A stretch of DNA of 64,000 nt from assembly GCA_035651455.1 (NCBI GenBank), contig DASRFR010000058.1:496001-560000 (forward strand), read 5' to 3'. Shown one piece after another: positions 1 to 9,011 of the stretch (its first letter is position 1; every line of letters begins with the position of its first letter). This DNA is from DASRFR01 sp035651455 (GTDB lineage Bacteria; Acidobacteriota; Terriglobia; Terriglobales; Acidobacteriaceae). The notes beneath the pieces were generated by a model. That model did no database searches and was not told the DNA's origin. It saw only the letters and a program-made list of their open reading frames with translations. Made by a program: the position numbers and the translations under genes.

Positions 1-110
1 GTGTAATGAATAACCGCGGGCCACGCGCCTTCTCCCGTTGGCTCGTACAGGTACGCCTCAGTTTTGCCATCGCCTGCTGAAATTTCGATTTTTTGCTCGG
101 CCACTTGCAT
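1..110 (-). CDS. Dienelactone hydrolase family protein (5' part only)
   Basis: Only the first 36 codons lie inside the window; the gene runs off the left edge on the minus strand. It starts with ATG at 110, and GGAGAAG lies 4 bases upstream. The N-terminus contains ISAGDGKTEAYLYEP followed by a WPAVI strand. That is how many dienelactone hydrolase (alpha/beta-hydrolase) proteins open: a first beta hairpin and then a hydrophobic strand leading to the oxyanion region. The Cys-Asp-His triad would lie outside the window, so the family call rests on the N-terminus alone. Substrate is unknown. Confidence 0.6.
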   Translation of the reverse strand, partial: MQVAEQKIEISAGDGKTEAYLYEPTGEGAWPAVIHY

Positions 111-160
111 GATCACTTCTCCGTGCTTTGACTGATTCTTTCAGTCGCGTGATTACGAAG

Positions 161-1015
161 CTACACGCCTGCTGGAACGATTGCGTACTTCTCCTCCAGA
201 AATTCCTGCAGCTGCAGGGGAAGCACGTAGGCCAGTTCTTGCCAGGTCAGCACCTTGCAACGCACACGCAAATCGGCAGCGCGAACGCCGCGCATCACCA
301 AGTACCAGGCTTCCCTCAGGTCGGGGCGGCGCGCGTCCAGCATCACACAAAACGAACACTGGCTAGCGTACGCGGCCAGCACATTGCGAATGAGCTGATA
401 TGACGAGTACGCGCCACTTCTTCGCGGCAGCACACGGCAGTCAAACACTTCCTTGAAATCGCGGTATGCTTCCACATATTCGGCATCTTTACTCTGGAAG
501 TCGCTTTCCGTCAGCTTGGCTTCGACCAGCAGGTTTCCTATTTGCATATCGACTTCGGTACGGTCGGCGCGACCATTCGCCAGGGGCACTCGGGCCTTCA
601 CTCCAAAGCGAAGATCCGCCGGCCATTCGACCCCCAAGAGTCGCGGCGCTGCAGGACACCGAAGAGTACGGGGATGGCAGAAGATGTTCATCAGCAGGGC
701 GTCGGAACTGTTGCTCGAGTCGAGTTCCCTCCACCGTCGATCGTCACCCGGCAACGCCCTGCGCTGGCTGGTGTGAACTTTTACAAGACGCTCTCGCCAG
801 TTGTCGGTATTCAGAATCGCGCGGTAGCTTTCACGCAAGAAGTTTCCGTGCGTCAGCCCATCTTCTGAGGGTTGGTAACAGATGACTTTCGCTTCTCCAT
901 AGCTCTCGCAGATCTTCAGCCCGTGCCGCTGCGCGTACTGCCAGTTGCGTTCCCTCAGTTCAATTCGCAGGCTGCTGGCGTAAGGCAGCGCGGGAATCTG
1001 TAGTGACTGCGACAC
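161..1015 (-). CDS. Hypothetical protein, candidate PD-(D/E)XK nuclease
   Basis: A 284-residue soluble protein starting with GTG. I do not recognise a named family with certainty. The clearest feature is TEVDMQIGNLLVEAKL at about residues 153-168: an acidic residue (Asp156), a short hydrophobic strand, then Glu165-x-Lys167. This D-(x)8-E-x-K layout is the core of PD-(D/E)XK nucleases and restriction-endonuclease-like folds. A long charged helix (DAEYVEAYRDFKEVFD) follows, as is common after that motif. No methyltransferase or specificity subunit is adjacent, so a restriction role is not supported. It follows the atpZ-like gene on the same strand after a 72-base gap. It could be a stand-alone nuclease or an inactive relative. 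Confidence 0.55.
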   Translation of the reverse strand: MSQSLQIPALPYASSLRIELRERNWQYAQRHGLKICESYGEAKVICYQPSEDGLTHGNFLRESYRAILNTDNWRERLVKVHTSQRRALPGDDRRWRELDSSNSSDALLMNIFCHPRTLRCPAAPRLLGVEWPADLRFGVKARVPLANGRADRTEVDMQIGNLLVEAKLTESDFQSKDAEYVEAYRDFKEVFDCRVLPRRSGAYSSYQLIRNVLAAYASQCSFCVMLDARRPDLREAWYLVMRGVRAADLRVRCKVLTWQELAYVLPLQLQEFLEEKYAIVPAGV

Positions 1016-1087
1016 GTCTAGCAGGATACAACGGAGCAGAGTTCGCTCCCGGCTTGGGTTAAGACGTGACGCGGAGATGGGCGATGG

Positions 1088-1318
1088 CTACTTGGACTCC
1101 GAAGACATGACAGTCCGGATCAGTTCGACGAAGCCGCCGATGATGCCCAGCAGCAAGCCCACGAGGTACAGCCACTTCGTGTGCAACCAGCGGTCAAGAA
1201 GGGCGCCTATAAGCCAGCCCACGAACGTCGCGGCAGGCAGAGTAAACGCCAGTTGGCTGTAACGCGCCGCCTGTACCAGAAAGTTTCGCTTATCCTCGGA
1301 ATTGTCCGGATCGGGCAC
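1088..1318 (-). CDS. atpZ: AtpZ/AtpI-family small membrane protein
   Basis: A 76-residue protein with two transmembrane helices (about residues 22-42 and 48-68) separated by a short basic loop (DRWLHTKW). It matches the AtpZ/AtpI family (F-ATPase gene 1-type proteins) in length, in the GWLIGALLD turn in helix 1 and in the GIIGGF turn in helix 2. Family members help assemble the F0 ring or carry Mg2+/Ca2+. They normally precede an atp operon; here the gene lies 83 bases downstream of nuoN on the same strand, and no ATP synthase gene is in the window. The start is GTG. Family call is fairly firm; role in this organism is inferred. Confidence 0.75.
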   Translation of the reverse strand: MPDPDNSEDKRNFLVQAARYSQLAFTLPAATFVGWLIGALLDRWLHTKWLYLVGLLLGIIGGFVELIRTVMSSESK

Positions 1319-1401
1319 AGTTGAGTTCAGCCTCGCGCGTCAGCCACGTCCTGGAGACGCTTCGAATGTCCCTTCGGAATGCCAAATCGCAAGCTTACGG
1401 G

Positions 1402-2952
1402 CTACCTCAGCATGGCTACCGGAGCGGCCTGCGTCAGCCCAAGCGACCAATTCACGAGAGTGATGAACGGCTCAGGATAAATTCCGATTGCCACGGTACC
1501 CAGCGTGGTCAGCGCCAATGCGGTTTTCATGCCCCAACTGACGGGCAGCGGCTCGGCTTCCATGGGTTGGCGCATCAGCATGGCGTTGGCCACGCGCATG
1601 TAGTAGTAGAGGCCAAAAACCGCGTACAGCACGGCCACCGAGGCTAGAACATAGTGCCCACTCTCAATAAGGCTCAGGAAGATGAAATATTTTCCGTAAA
1701 AGCCTGCGAGTGGTGGAATCCCGGCGAGCGAGAGCAGGAAAATCAGCATCATGATGGCCTCAACCGGAGCGCGGAAGTAGAGCCCGGCAATATCGTCGAT
1801 CTCGTCCCCGATGATCCCGCGCTGGCGCAGGGATGTGACCACCGCGAAGGCGCCGAGGTTCATAAAGGTGTAGACCAGCAGGTAAAGCAGAATGCCCTTA
1901 TAGCCATCCGTGAAGGCCGGCGAGGGATATTCCACGGAGCACAGGGCTATGAGGCCCAGCAACATGTAGCCGACGTGGGCAATCGAGGAATAGGCCAGCA
2001 ATCTTTTCAGGTTGGTCTGTGTGAGAGCGGACAGATTACCGCCAGTCATGGTGACGACGGAAACAAAAATCAGAAGCGGTAAATAGATCGTGCGCAGGGG
2101 ATAGAGTCCCCAAAGAAAAATTCTGAGCAACATGGCCCAGGCAGCCGCCTTTACCGCGACGGACATAAAGCCGGTCATGCTGGTCGGCGCGCCTTCGTAA
2201 GCATCCGGCGCCCACTGATGAAATGGAACCGCGGCGATCTTGAAGAACAGTCCAGTGGCGGTGGCCAGCAGGGCGACGACCGCAATGGGCCCCGGGCGTC
2301 CGCCTCCGCGCATCATGAGACCTTGCATGTGGCTGCCAATCACGCGCAGATTCGTGCTGCCGGAAAGACCGTAAAAGAGCGACAGCCCGTAGGCGAAAAT
2401 GCCGGACGAAAACGCTCCCAACAGGAGGTATTTCAGTGCGGCTTCGTTGGAACGGCGATCGCGCCGTAAAAACCCGACCAGCACATATGTCGAGATGGCC
2501 ATCAACTCCAGGCCGATGAAGATCAGTACTACATCGAAACCGGAAGCCATGCACATCATGCCAACCACGGCGAACAGCATGAGCGCGTAGAACTCGCCGT
2601 GGTGCTCGTTCTCAATTTCCAGGTAGCGCACCGACATCAGGATGGCGATCGCGGTTCCCGCCAGGAACAAGTAGAAGAAATAGATGGCGAAGCGATCGAC
2701 CACCATGGAGTTCATGAAGGCGGCCTGGCCGGTGAAGTTGGTGCCGGCCCGAGCGTACGCCGCCTGGATCCTCCACACCCCGGCCGCCGAGAAGACCACG
2801 CCCAGCAGCGCTGTAACGGCGTTTGCCCATTTCCACTCGCGCGGAAGCATAAGATCGATGAGCAGAATTCCCAGCGCAAACAGGGTGAGCAGCAAGATGG
2901 GCAACGCCAGCAGGTAATCGGTGCGCGTGAAGTATTGTCCAATGCCGGGCAC
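1402..2952 (-). CDS. nuoN: NADH-quinone oxidoreductase subunit N
   Basis: A 516-residue antiporter-like membrane subunit of respiratory complex I, with about 14 hydrophobic helices. Conserved pieces include the Pro-containing discontinuous helix around FKIAAVPFHQWAPDAYEGAP, the Lys-bearing NLKRLLAYSSIAHVGYM segment, and LAGIPPLAGFYGKY near the C-terminus. These form one of the four proton-pumping channels. The GTG start overlaps the nuoM TAG stop by one base (TAGTG), so the two are translationally coupled. It is the last nuo gene in the operon. Confidence 0.96.
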   Translation of the reverse strand: MPGIGQYFTRTDYLLALPILLLTLFALGILLIDLMLPREWKWANAVTALLGVVFSAAGVWRIQAAYARAGTNFTGQAAFMNSMVVDRFAIYFFYLFLAGTAIAILMSVRYLEIENEHHGEFYALMLFAVVGMMCMASGFDVVLIFIGLELMAISTYVLVGFLRRDRRSNEAALKYLLLGAFSSGIFAYGLSLFYGLSGSTNLRVIGSHMQGLMMRGGGRPGPIAVVALLATATGLFFKIAAVPFHQWAPDAYEGAPTSMTGFMSVAVKAAAWAMLLRIFLWGLYPLRTIYLPLLIFVSVVTMTGGNLSALTQTNLKRLLAYSSIAHVGYMLLGLIALCSVEYPSPAFTDGYKGILLYLLVYTFMNLGAFAVVTSLRQRGIIGDEIDDIAGLYFRAPVEAIMMLIFLLSLAGIPPLAGFYGKYFIFLSLIESGHYVLASVAVLYAVFGLYYYMRVANAMLMRQPMEAEPLPVSWGMKTALALTTLGTVAIGIYPEPFITLVNWSLGLTQAAPVAMLR

Positions 2953-4574
2953 TATTTCGTCCTCTTTGCGGGATCGTTGACGAGGATAGCAGCGGCCTGA
3001 GCCGGGGCGGCGGGTCTTTTCTGCGCGGGCCGGGTGGATGCATTCACGGTGCCTGTGCCGATCGGGTAATCGGGCCGCACCTTCAGCACTAATTGATTTA
3101 CAGGCTGTTCAAGAATCTGGAAGAACGGCTTGGGATAAAGTCCGATCCACAGCGCCGCAGCAATCAGCGGCACAAAAATGAAGACTTCCCGGGGCGTCAG
3201 GTCACGCAATTTCTCATTCTTCGCATTGGTGACATTCCCAAAGAACACGCGCTGGTAAAGCCAGAGCAGGTACGCAGCGGCCAGGATTACGCCCGGAACA
3301 GCCCAGGCCACCCACCGCCAGTTCTCCATAAAAGTGCCCTGCAGAATGGTGAATTCGCCCACAAAGCCATTCAGCAGCGGCAGTCCCATCGACGACAGGA
3401 ACATGATCATGGTGATCGTGGCATACACCGGCATGATGTTCGAAATGCCGCCGTATTCAGAAATCTCGCGGGTGTGCCGACGCTCGTATAAAACGCCCAC
3501 GATCAAGAAGAGCGCGCCGGTCGAAATGCCGTGGTTGATCTGCTGCAAAACCGAACCGCTCAAAGCGACGGGGTTGAGCGCAAAAATTCCCAGGGTGCAG
3601 AAGCCCAAATGGCTTACCGAAGAATAAGCGACCAGCTTCTTCATGTCCTTCTGCATGAGCGAAACCAGCGCGCCATAGAGGATTCCGATAATCGATAACG
3701 CGATCATCCACCCGCGTACGACGCCATTCATGGCTACGGCGGGGAAGAACGGCAGCGAGAATCGGATGAATCCGTACGTCCCCATTTTCAGCAGAACGCC
3801 GGCCAGGATCACCGAGCCGGCAGTAGGCGCTTCAACGTGGGCATCCGGCAGCCAGGTGTGAAATGGGAACATTGGCACCTTGATGGCGAATGCCAGGAAA
3901 AAGGCGAAGAACAGCCAGATCGCGTAGTGATATTCGATTTGCGGAGAGGTCTGGTACAGCTCGGGAATAGCGAATGTGAATACGCCGGTCGCGGTGTGAT
4001 GGTGGAAGTAGAGGAACAGGACGCCCAGTAGCATCAGTACGGAGCCGAACAGGGTGTACAGAAAGAACTTGATGGCCGCGTAGAGCTTGCGCGGTCCGCC
4101 CCAGATGCCGATCAGCAGGTACATCGGCACCAGCATGGCTTCCCAGAAAACGAAAAAGAGGAAGAAATCCAGGGCCATGAAGACGCCCAGCATGCCGGTC
4201 TGCAGCACCAGGAACCAGACATAGTATTCTTTGACGCGATTCTCGATCGCCGTCCATGAGGAGAGAATCGAGATCCACCCCAGCAGGGTGGTGAGCATGA
4301 TCAAGAGGAAGGAAATGCCGTCAATCCCCAGGTAGTAACCGGCCCCGATAGAAGGTATCCAGTTGTTGGCGGCACCCTCGATGAACTTGAACCCGGGCTC
4401 GAAGCGCTGCGCCCAGAACCATGGCACCAGCGGCAGAGAGACGAGAAATCCGGCAACGGCAAAAATGTTCGCGATGCAGCGGATGGCGTCCTTGTTCTCC
4501 CGGGGAACGAACAGGAGAAGGATCGCGCCCACCAGCGGCGTGAAAAGAATAATTGAGAGAATATGGCTCTGCAT
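2952..4574 (-). CDS. nuoM: NADH-quinone oxidoreductase subunit M
   Basis: A 540-residue antiporter-like subunit of complex I with about 14 helices. Diagnostic segments are FFVFWEAMLVPMYLLIG (carrying the conserved Glu of helix 5), VPMFPFHTWLPDAHVEAPT (broken helix), and KKLVAYSSVSHLGF. The C-terminus carries an Ala/Pro/Lys-rich tail of about 40 residues beyond the usual end, probably cytoplasmic or disordered. It starts with ATG at 4574, 99 bases after the nuoL stop, and ends overlapping nuoN by one base. Its function is proton translocation coupled to quinone reduction by the hydrophilic arm. Confidence 0.96.
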   Translation of the reverse strand: MQSHILSIILFTPLVGAILLLFVPRENKDAIRCIANIFAVAGFLVSLPLVPWFWAQRFEPGFKFIEGAANNWIPSIGAGYYLGIDGISFLLIMLTTLLGWISILSSWTAIENRVKEYYVWFLVLQTGMLGVFMALDFFLFFVFWEAMLVPMYLLIGIWGGPRKLYAAIKFFLYTLFGSVLMLLGVLFLYFHHHTATGVFTFAIPELYQTSPQIEYHYAIWLFFAFFLAFAIKVPMFPFHTWLPDAHVEAPTAGSVILAGVLLKMGTYGFIRFSLPFFPAVAMNGVVRGWMIALSIIGILYGALVSLMQKDMKKLVAYSSVSHLGFCTLGIFALNPVALSGSVLQQINHGISTGALFLIVGVLYERRHTREISEYGGISNIMPVYATITMIMFLSSMGLPLLNGFVGEFTILQGTFMENWRWVAWAVPGVILAAAYLLWLYQRVFFGNVTNAKNEKLRDLTPREVFIFVPLIAAALWIGLYPKPFFQILEQPVNQLVLKVRPDYPIGTGTVNASTRPAQKRPAAPAQAAAILVNDPAKRTK

Positions 4575-4673
4575 GTATCTCGCTTTTTGAGCTTCGGCTT
4601 TGGGCCGGTAGCTACTGAGCTTTCGCGAACGCGGCCACCGACATCAGACTCGCGTCCCCGAAAACCGATCGCT

Positions 4674-6800
4674 TTATCTATACGCGTAGTACGCGACGAA
4701 CCCTAAAAGTCCAATCACCATCACCAGTGCATACCACTGCACTAATCCCCACTGCAGCAAGCGCGTGGGATAGGACAGCATCCGGGCCAGGATGGCGGGG
4801 CCATTCACGAACAGGCCATCGATAATCCACTTGTCCCACCAACTGGACAGTGTGCCGCTCGCGCGGGTCAGCCAGCCCGCGGCATTCACCGTGCCGTCGA
4901 TAATATGCGTATCGTTCCAGGCCATCGCTTCGCCAAGTCCGAGGACGCCGAACCGAACCGGTCCCGCCTTACGTCTCCCGGTGAAGGCATAGTCGTACGC
5001 CTCGTCGACATACCACTTGTTGTAAAGCGTGTTGTAGACCGGCGGAGCTGTCGCCGCGATCGGTTCCTTGTAGCCTTTGTCGGCGTGGCGGTAGAAGTGC
5101 CACGCCAAGCCCCAACCTGCCACCGCGGCGCCCACGGACAAGAACATTAGTAAATATTCTGTGCCGCTGGTGTGCTCTTCTTCCCTTTCACCGGCCGCGA
5201 GCTGACCGGGGCGCGCTTCCTCAGCGAGCACCGGGGCCTCCTTGGAAAAGACTGGCTTGAGGAATGCTCCGAAATGATCCGAGCCCTTCAAACTATGCGG
5301 CCACCCAAGCCACCCGGCGGTAACCGCGCACAGCGCCAGCACTACCAGCGGGCCGGTCATGGACTTGGGCGACTCGTGGATATGGTGCTCCACCTCATGG
5401 CTCATGCGAGGCTGCCCATGAAATGTCAAATACATGAGCCGGAACATGTAGAACGCGGTCATCAATGCTGTGCCATAGCCGATCACCCACAGCCAGATAT
5501 ATGCACCATGCTCTGACGTCCATGTCTGCCAGAGAATCTCGTCCTTGGAAAAAAACCCGGCGAAAGGCGGAATGCCCGCGATTGCTAAGGTTGCAACGAA
5601 CATCGTCCAGTGCGTAATCGGAATGCGCCGGTGCAGGTCGCCCATGTTGCGCATGTCCTGCTCGCCGCTCATGGCGTGAATCACCGAGCCGGCGCCAAGG
5701 AACAGCAGCGCTTTGAAGAATGCGTGAGTGAACACGTGAAACACTCCCGCCGCGAATGCGCCCACGCCCAGCGCCAGGAACATGTATCCGAGTTGCGAGA
5801 CTGTGGAATACGCCAGCACGCGCTTGATGTCGTTCTGGACCAGGCCAATGGAGGCCGCAAATATGGCGGTGAGCGCTCCGACGATGGCGACAGTCTTCAT
5901 AGCTTGCGGCGCCAGAACGAAGAGCGCATTGGAGCGCGCCACCATGTACACGCCCGCCGTGACCATGGTCGCGGCGTGGATCAAAGCGGAAACGGGGGTA
6001 GGACCTTCCATGGCATCGGGCAGCCAGATATAGAGCGGAAGCTGCGCCGACTTACCCGTGGCGCCCACGAACAACAACAGCGCCGCCGCTGTAATCACCG
6101 GGTCCCCGATTGCGAAATGCCCGCTACGTGCGAGTTGCGCGACCTCGGTGAAGCGAAATGATCCGAGATACCACGCAATGGTAAACATCCCCAGGAGGAA
6201 TCCGGCGTCCCCGATGCGATTTACGATAAAAGCTTTGTTAGCCGCATCACTCGCCGACTTGCGATGGAAATAGAAGCCGATCAAAAGGTACGAGCACAAC
6301 CCGACGCCCTCCCAGCCCACGAACAACAGGGCGTAGTTGTTCGCCAGGATCAGCGTGAGCATGGAGAACATGAAAAGATTCAGGTATCCGAAGAAGCGGT
6401 AATACCCGCCTTCGTGCGCCATGTAGCCGACCGAATAGATATGGATCAGCATGCCGACGCCGGTCACGAAGAGCAGCCAGATGCCGGAGAGCGGGTCAAG
6501 CAGGAAGCCGGCGTCGGCGCGGAACTCCGAAGGGTTTCCATCGCGCGTTGGAAAGCTGAGGTGACCGGTATCGGTGCCGAGCCAGGTATATAGGACCTTT
6601 TCGAAGGGTTTGCCGGTTCCGTGCGCGTAATCGGTGTATTGCCAGAAAGCCGCGACGGACCATAGAAATGCCACCACGACGGCTCCGACGCACACCGCGC
6701 TCAGGGTGGATTTCTGCAGCTTGCGGCCGAAGAAAAACATCATCACCGCCCCAAATGCGGGGAGTAGTGGTATGACCCAGATATAGTTTAAGAAGAACAT
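4674..6800 (-). CDS. nuoL: NADH-quinone oxidoreductase subunit L
   Basis: A 708-residue complex I subunit, the most distal pump, which also contributes the long lateral helix. Conserved stretches are FVGWEGVGLCSYLLIGFY, QLPLYIWLPDAMEGPTPVSA and NDIKRVLAYSTVSQLGYM. The family's long C-terminal extension is present, with a charged insert around AGEREEEHTSGTE before the lateral helix. Length is slightly above the roughly 610-660 residues usual for the family. It starts with ATG at 6800, 61 bases after nuoK, within the same operon. Confidence 0.96.
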   Translation of the reverse strand: MFFLNYIWVIPLLPAFGAVMMFFFGRKLQKSTLSAVCVGAVVVAFLWSVAAFWQYTDYAHGTGKPFEKVLYTWLGTDTGHLSFPTRDGNPSEFRADAGFLLDPLSGIWLLFVTGVGMLIHIYSVGYMAHEGGYYRFFGYLNLFMFSMLTLILANNYALLFVGWEGVGLCSYLLIGFYFHRKSASDAANKAFIVNRIGDAGFLLGMFTIAWYLGSFRFTEVAQLARSGHFAIGDPVITAAALLLFVGATGKSAQLPLYIWLPDAMEGPTPVSALIHAATMVTAGVYMVARSNALFVLAPQAMKTVAIVGALTAIFAASIGLVQNDIKRVLAYSTVSQLGYMFLALGVGAFAAGVFHVFTHAFFKALLFLGAGSVIHAMSGEQDMRNMGDLHRRIPITHWTMFVATLAIAGIPPFAGFFSKDEILWQTWTSEHGAYIWLWVIGYGTALMTAFYMFRLMYLTFHGQPRMSHEVEHHIHESPKSMTGPLVVLALCAVTAGWLGWPHSLKGSDHFGAFLKPVFSKEAPVLAEEARPGQLAAGEREEEHTSGTEYLLMFLSVGAAVAGWGLAWHFYRHADKGYKEPIAATAPPVYNTLYNKWYVDEAYDYAFTGRRKAGPVRFGVLGLGEAMAWNDTHIIDGTVNAAGWLTRASGTLSSWWDKWIIDGLFVNGPAILARMLSYPTRLLQWGLVQWYALVMVIGLLGFVAYYAYR

Positions 6801-6861
6801 TCAACTTTCAGTTCTTGGTTCTTAGTTCCTATTTTTCGCTCTCGCTAAATACTCTAGCTTT

Positions 6862-7167
6862 TCACCACTTCAGCAAGTCCACTTCATCCACATTGACAGT
6901 TTCCTTATTGCGGAAGAAAGCGATCAGAATGCCCAATCCGACGGCGGCTTCGGCGGCGGCGTCAGTAATTACGAAAATTGCGAATATCTGACCGTGCAGG
7001 CCGTACAAGCGGGAAAACGCCACCAGGTTCAGGTTCACAGCATTCAAAATAAGTTCAATCGACATCAAGATTATGACCACATTGCGGCGGGTGAGCACGC
7101 CGACCACGCCCAGCACGAAGAGGCAAGCCGCGACCACCAGGTAGTGCAGTGTAGTGATTGGAACCAT
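6862..7167 (-). CDS. nuoK: NADH-quinone oxidoreductase subunit K
   Basis: A 101-residue complex I membrane subunit with three helices (MVPITTLHYL start, VLTRRN loop after helix 1, MSIELILNAVNLNLVAF in helix 2, TDAAAEAAVGL in helix 3). Two buried glutamates, in IELILN and AAAEAAVG, match the family's proton-path residues. I chose the ATG at 7167 because MVPI is the family's usual N-terminus; an in-frame GTG at 7182 would add five residues. It lies between nuoJ and nuoL as in other nuo operons. Confidence 0.95.
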   Translation of the reverse strand: MVPITTLHYLVVAACLFVLGVVGVLTRRNVVIILMSIELILNAVNLNLVAFSRLYGLHGQIFAIFVITDAAAEAAVGLGILIAFFRNKETVNVDEVDLLKW

Positions 7168-7221
7168 AACTTCCGCTCTCACCTGTCAGCGTTAGACAGG
7201 TACTTGGAACGCGTAAGGAAC

Positions 7222-7734
7222 TCAGTCAATCCGCTTCTTCGCCATTACCACAGCTCCAATAATGGCAACCAGTAGCAGCAATGACGCGATTTCGAATGAA
7301 AACATGTAGTCCCGGTACAAAAGAACGGCGACCTGTTGTGTATTCTGGGCTTCGGGCAATTGTGCCAGCCGTTCCGGGAAGAGTGCCTGCCCCTTGGCGT
7401 AGACGATCACGAACAAGGTTCCCAGCGCGACGGCAGCAACCAGCCCAACCAGCCATGTCTTATTGAACTGCTCTTCCTTCTGATTGCGCTCCAGGTTCAC
7501 CAGCATGATGACGAACAGGAACAACACCATGATCCCGCCCGCGTACAAAATGATCTGCACGCCGGCTACGAACGGCGCATACAACATCAGGTAAAGTCCC
7601 GCCAGCGCCAGCAGCGTAAGAATCAACGAAAGCGCGGAGTGAACGGGATTACGGCGGGTGATCACCAGCACGCCGCCCACAACCGCCAAAGCCGACAAGA
7701 GATAAAAGAAGAACGGGGTCGCCACAGGTTCCAC
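7222..7734 (-). CDS. nuoJ: NADH-quinone oxidoreductase subunit J
   Basis: A 170-residue, five-helix membrane subunit of complex I. Family marks are VITRRNPVHSALSLI in the first loop and helix 2, the Tyr/Gly-rich VQIILYAGGIMVLFLFVIM helix 3 (which contains the pi-bulge region), and a C-terminal VAIIGAVVMAKK. The start at 7734 overlaps the nuoH stop by one base. NuoI normally sits between NuoH and NuoJ, and there is no room for it here. Confidence 0.95.
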   Translation of the reverse strand: MEPVATPFFFYLLSALAVVGGVLVITRRNPVHSALSLILTLLALAGLYLMLYAPFVAGVQIILYAGGIMVLFLFVIMLVNLERNQKEEQFNKTWLVGLVAAVALGTLFVIVYAKGQALFPERLAQLPEAQNTQQVAVLLYRDYMFSFEIASLLLLVAIIGAVVMAKKRID

Positions 7735-9011
7735 TACAGCACCCCCACAATGGCAGTCACCAGGAGCACCCCGATGCCCATGGGCAAGAGCACCTTCCAG
7801 CCGACTTTCATGAGCTGATCGAAGCGGTAGCGGGGGAACGTGGCGCGGTACCAGATGTACAGGTACATGAAGATCGCGACCTTGGCGATAAACCAGTAGA
7901 TGTCCTGGATGCGGTCGCGCACCGGTGGAATAAACAGTATGAGCCCAATCAGTGCCAGCACTGCTGCGAAGCCCGCCAGTCCCAGTGTCTGCAGGCGGAA
8001 GTACGCGTGCTTAGGCATGCGAATAACACCGAGGAAAGCGATCAGCGCCAAGCCGAGGAAGGTCAATCCGGGGAACAAGGAGAACACGAGATCCCAGGTA
8101 TCGCCGGTCAGGGTATTCGGGAATGGACGCAACCAGCCGCCCAACCACAGCGTTGCGGCAATCGAGGAGACGGCAATCATGGCCGCATACTCGCCTAGCA
8201 TGAAAAGCGACCACCGCAAGCCGCTGTACTCGGTGTGAAATCCGGCGGTCAGCTCGGATTCTGCTTCCGGCAAGTCGAAGGGCGCACGGTTGGTCTCCGC
8301 CACCATGGCGACGGCGAAGATGAAGAACGAGATCAATCCCAACGGAAAGAACTTGAAGACAAACCAAGTTTGCTGCGCCAATTGAGCTTTCACAATCTCG
8401 ATCATGCTCAGCGTGCCGGTTCCCGCAGCACCGGCACCGGTGCCGTAAATGCCGAGTCCATGCAAGCTCGTCATGAGGATGACCGTGACCACCGCGAGGC
8501 CCATGGCAATTTCGTAGGAGACCATCTGCGCGCTCGAGCGCAGGGCCCCGATCAGTGGATAGTGAGAATTCGACGCCCAGCCGGCCATCACGATCCCGAG
8601 CACGCTCAGAGACGAAACCCCGAGCATAAAGAGGATGCCGATGTTCATATCGGTCACGGCATGGGTGGGACCAAACGGCACCACAACGTACGCACTGAAC
8701 GCGGTCATCAGGATCATGACGGGGGCGATCCAAAACACCGGCTTGTCCGCTTCGGAAGGAATAATGTCTTCCTTGGTCAGCAGCTTGATAGCGTCGGCTA
8801 TAGGCTGCAACAGGCCATGCGGCCCCACGCGCATGGGGCCGAGACGAATCTGGAAATGGGCCAGCAGCTTACGCTCCAGCCAATTCATGGCGACTACCGC
8901 GAGCGACACGCCGCCAAAGATAATGAGGATGTAGACGAGCGCCCACAGCACGTTCCCTGCCTGTCCAGGCGTCGTATTCGAGCGCAGGTAATCGGTGATG
9001 TAGTTGAGCAT
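7734..9011 (-). CDS. nuoH: NADH-quinone oxidoreductase subunit H
   Basis: The membrane subunit that forms the quinone chamber together with NuoB and NuoD. At 425 residues it is longer than the usual 320-350. Conserved segments: MNWLERKLLAHFQIRLGPMRVGP (first loop), AETNRAPFDLPEAESEL (loop facing the hydrophilic arm) and GFHTEYSG. The extra length lies after the LGGWLRPFPN segment: about 80 residues with two further hydrophobic stretches before the final FPRYRFDQLM motif. It overlaps nuoJ by one base and nuoD by one base (TGATG). Confidence 0.95.
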   Translation of the reverse strand: MLNYITDYLRSNTTPGQAGNVLWALVYILIIFGGVSLAVVAMNWLERKLLAHFQIRLGPMRVGPHGLLQPIADAIKLLTKEDIIPSEADKPVFWIAPVMILMTAFSAYVVVPFGPTHAVTDMNIGILFMLGVSSLSVLGIVMAGWASNSHYPLIGALRSSAQMVSYEIAMGLAVVTVILMTSLHGLGIYGTGAGAAGTGTLSMIEIVKAQLAQQTWFVFKFFPLGLISFFIFAVAMVAETNRAPFDLPEAESELTAGFHTEYSGLRWSLFMLGEYAAMIAVSSIAATLWLGGWLRPFPNTLTGDTWDLVFSLFPGLTFLGLALIAFLGVIRMPKHAYFRLQTLGLAGFAAVLALIGLILFIPPVRDRIQDIYWFIAKVAIFMYLYIWYRATFPRYRFDQLMKVGWKVLLPMGIGVLLVTAIVGVL

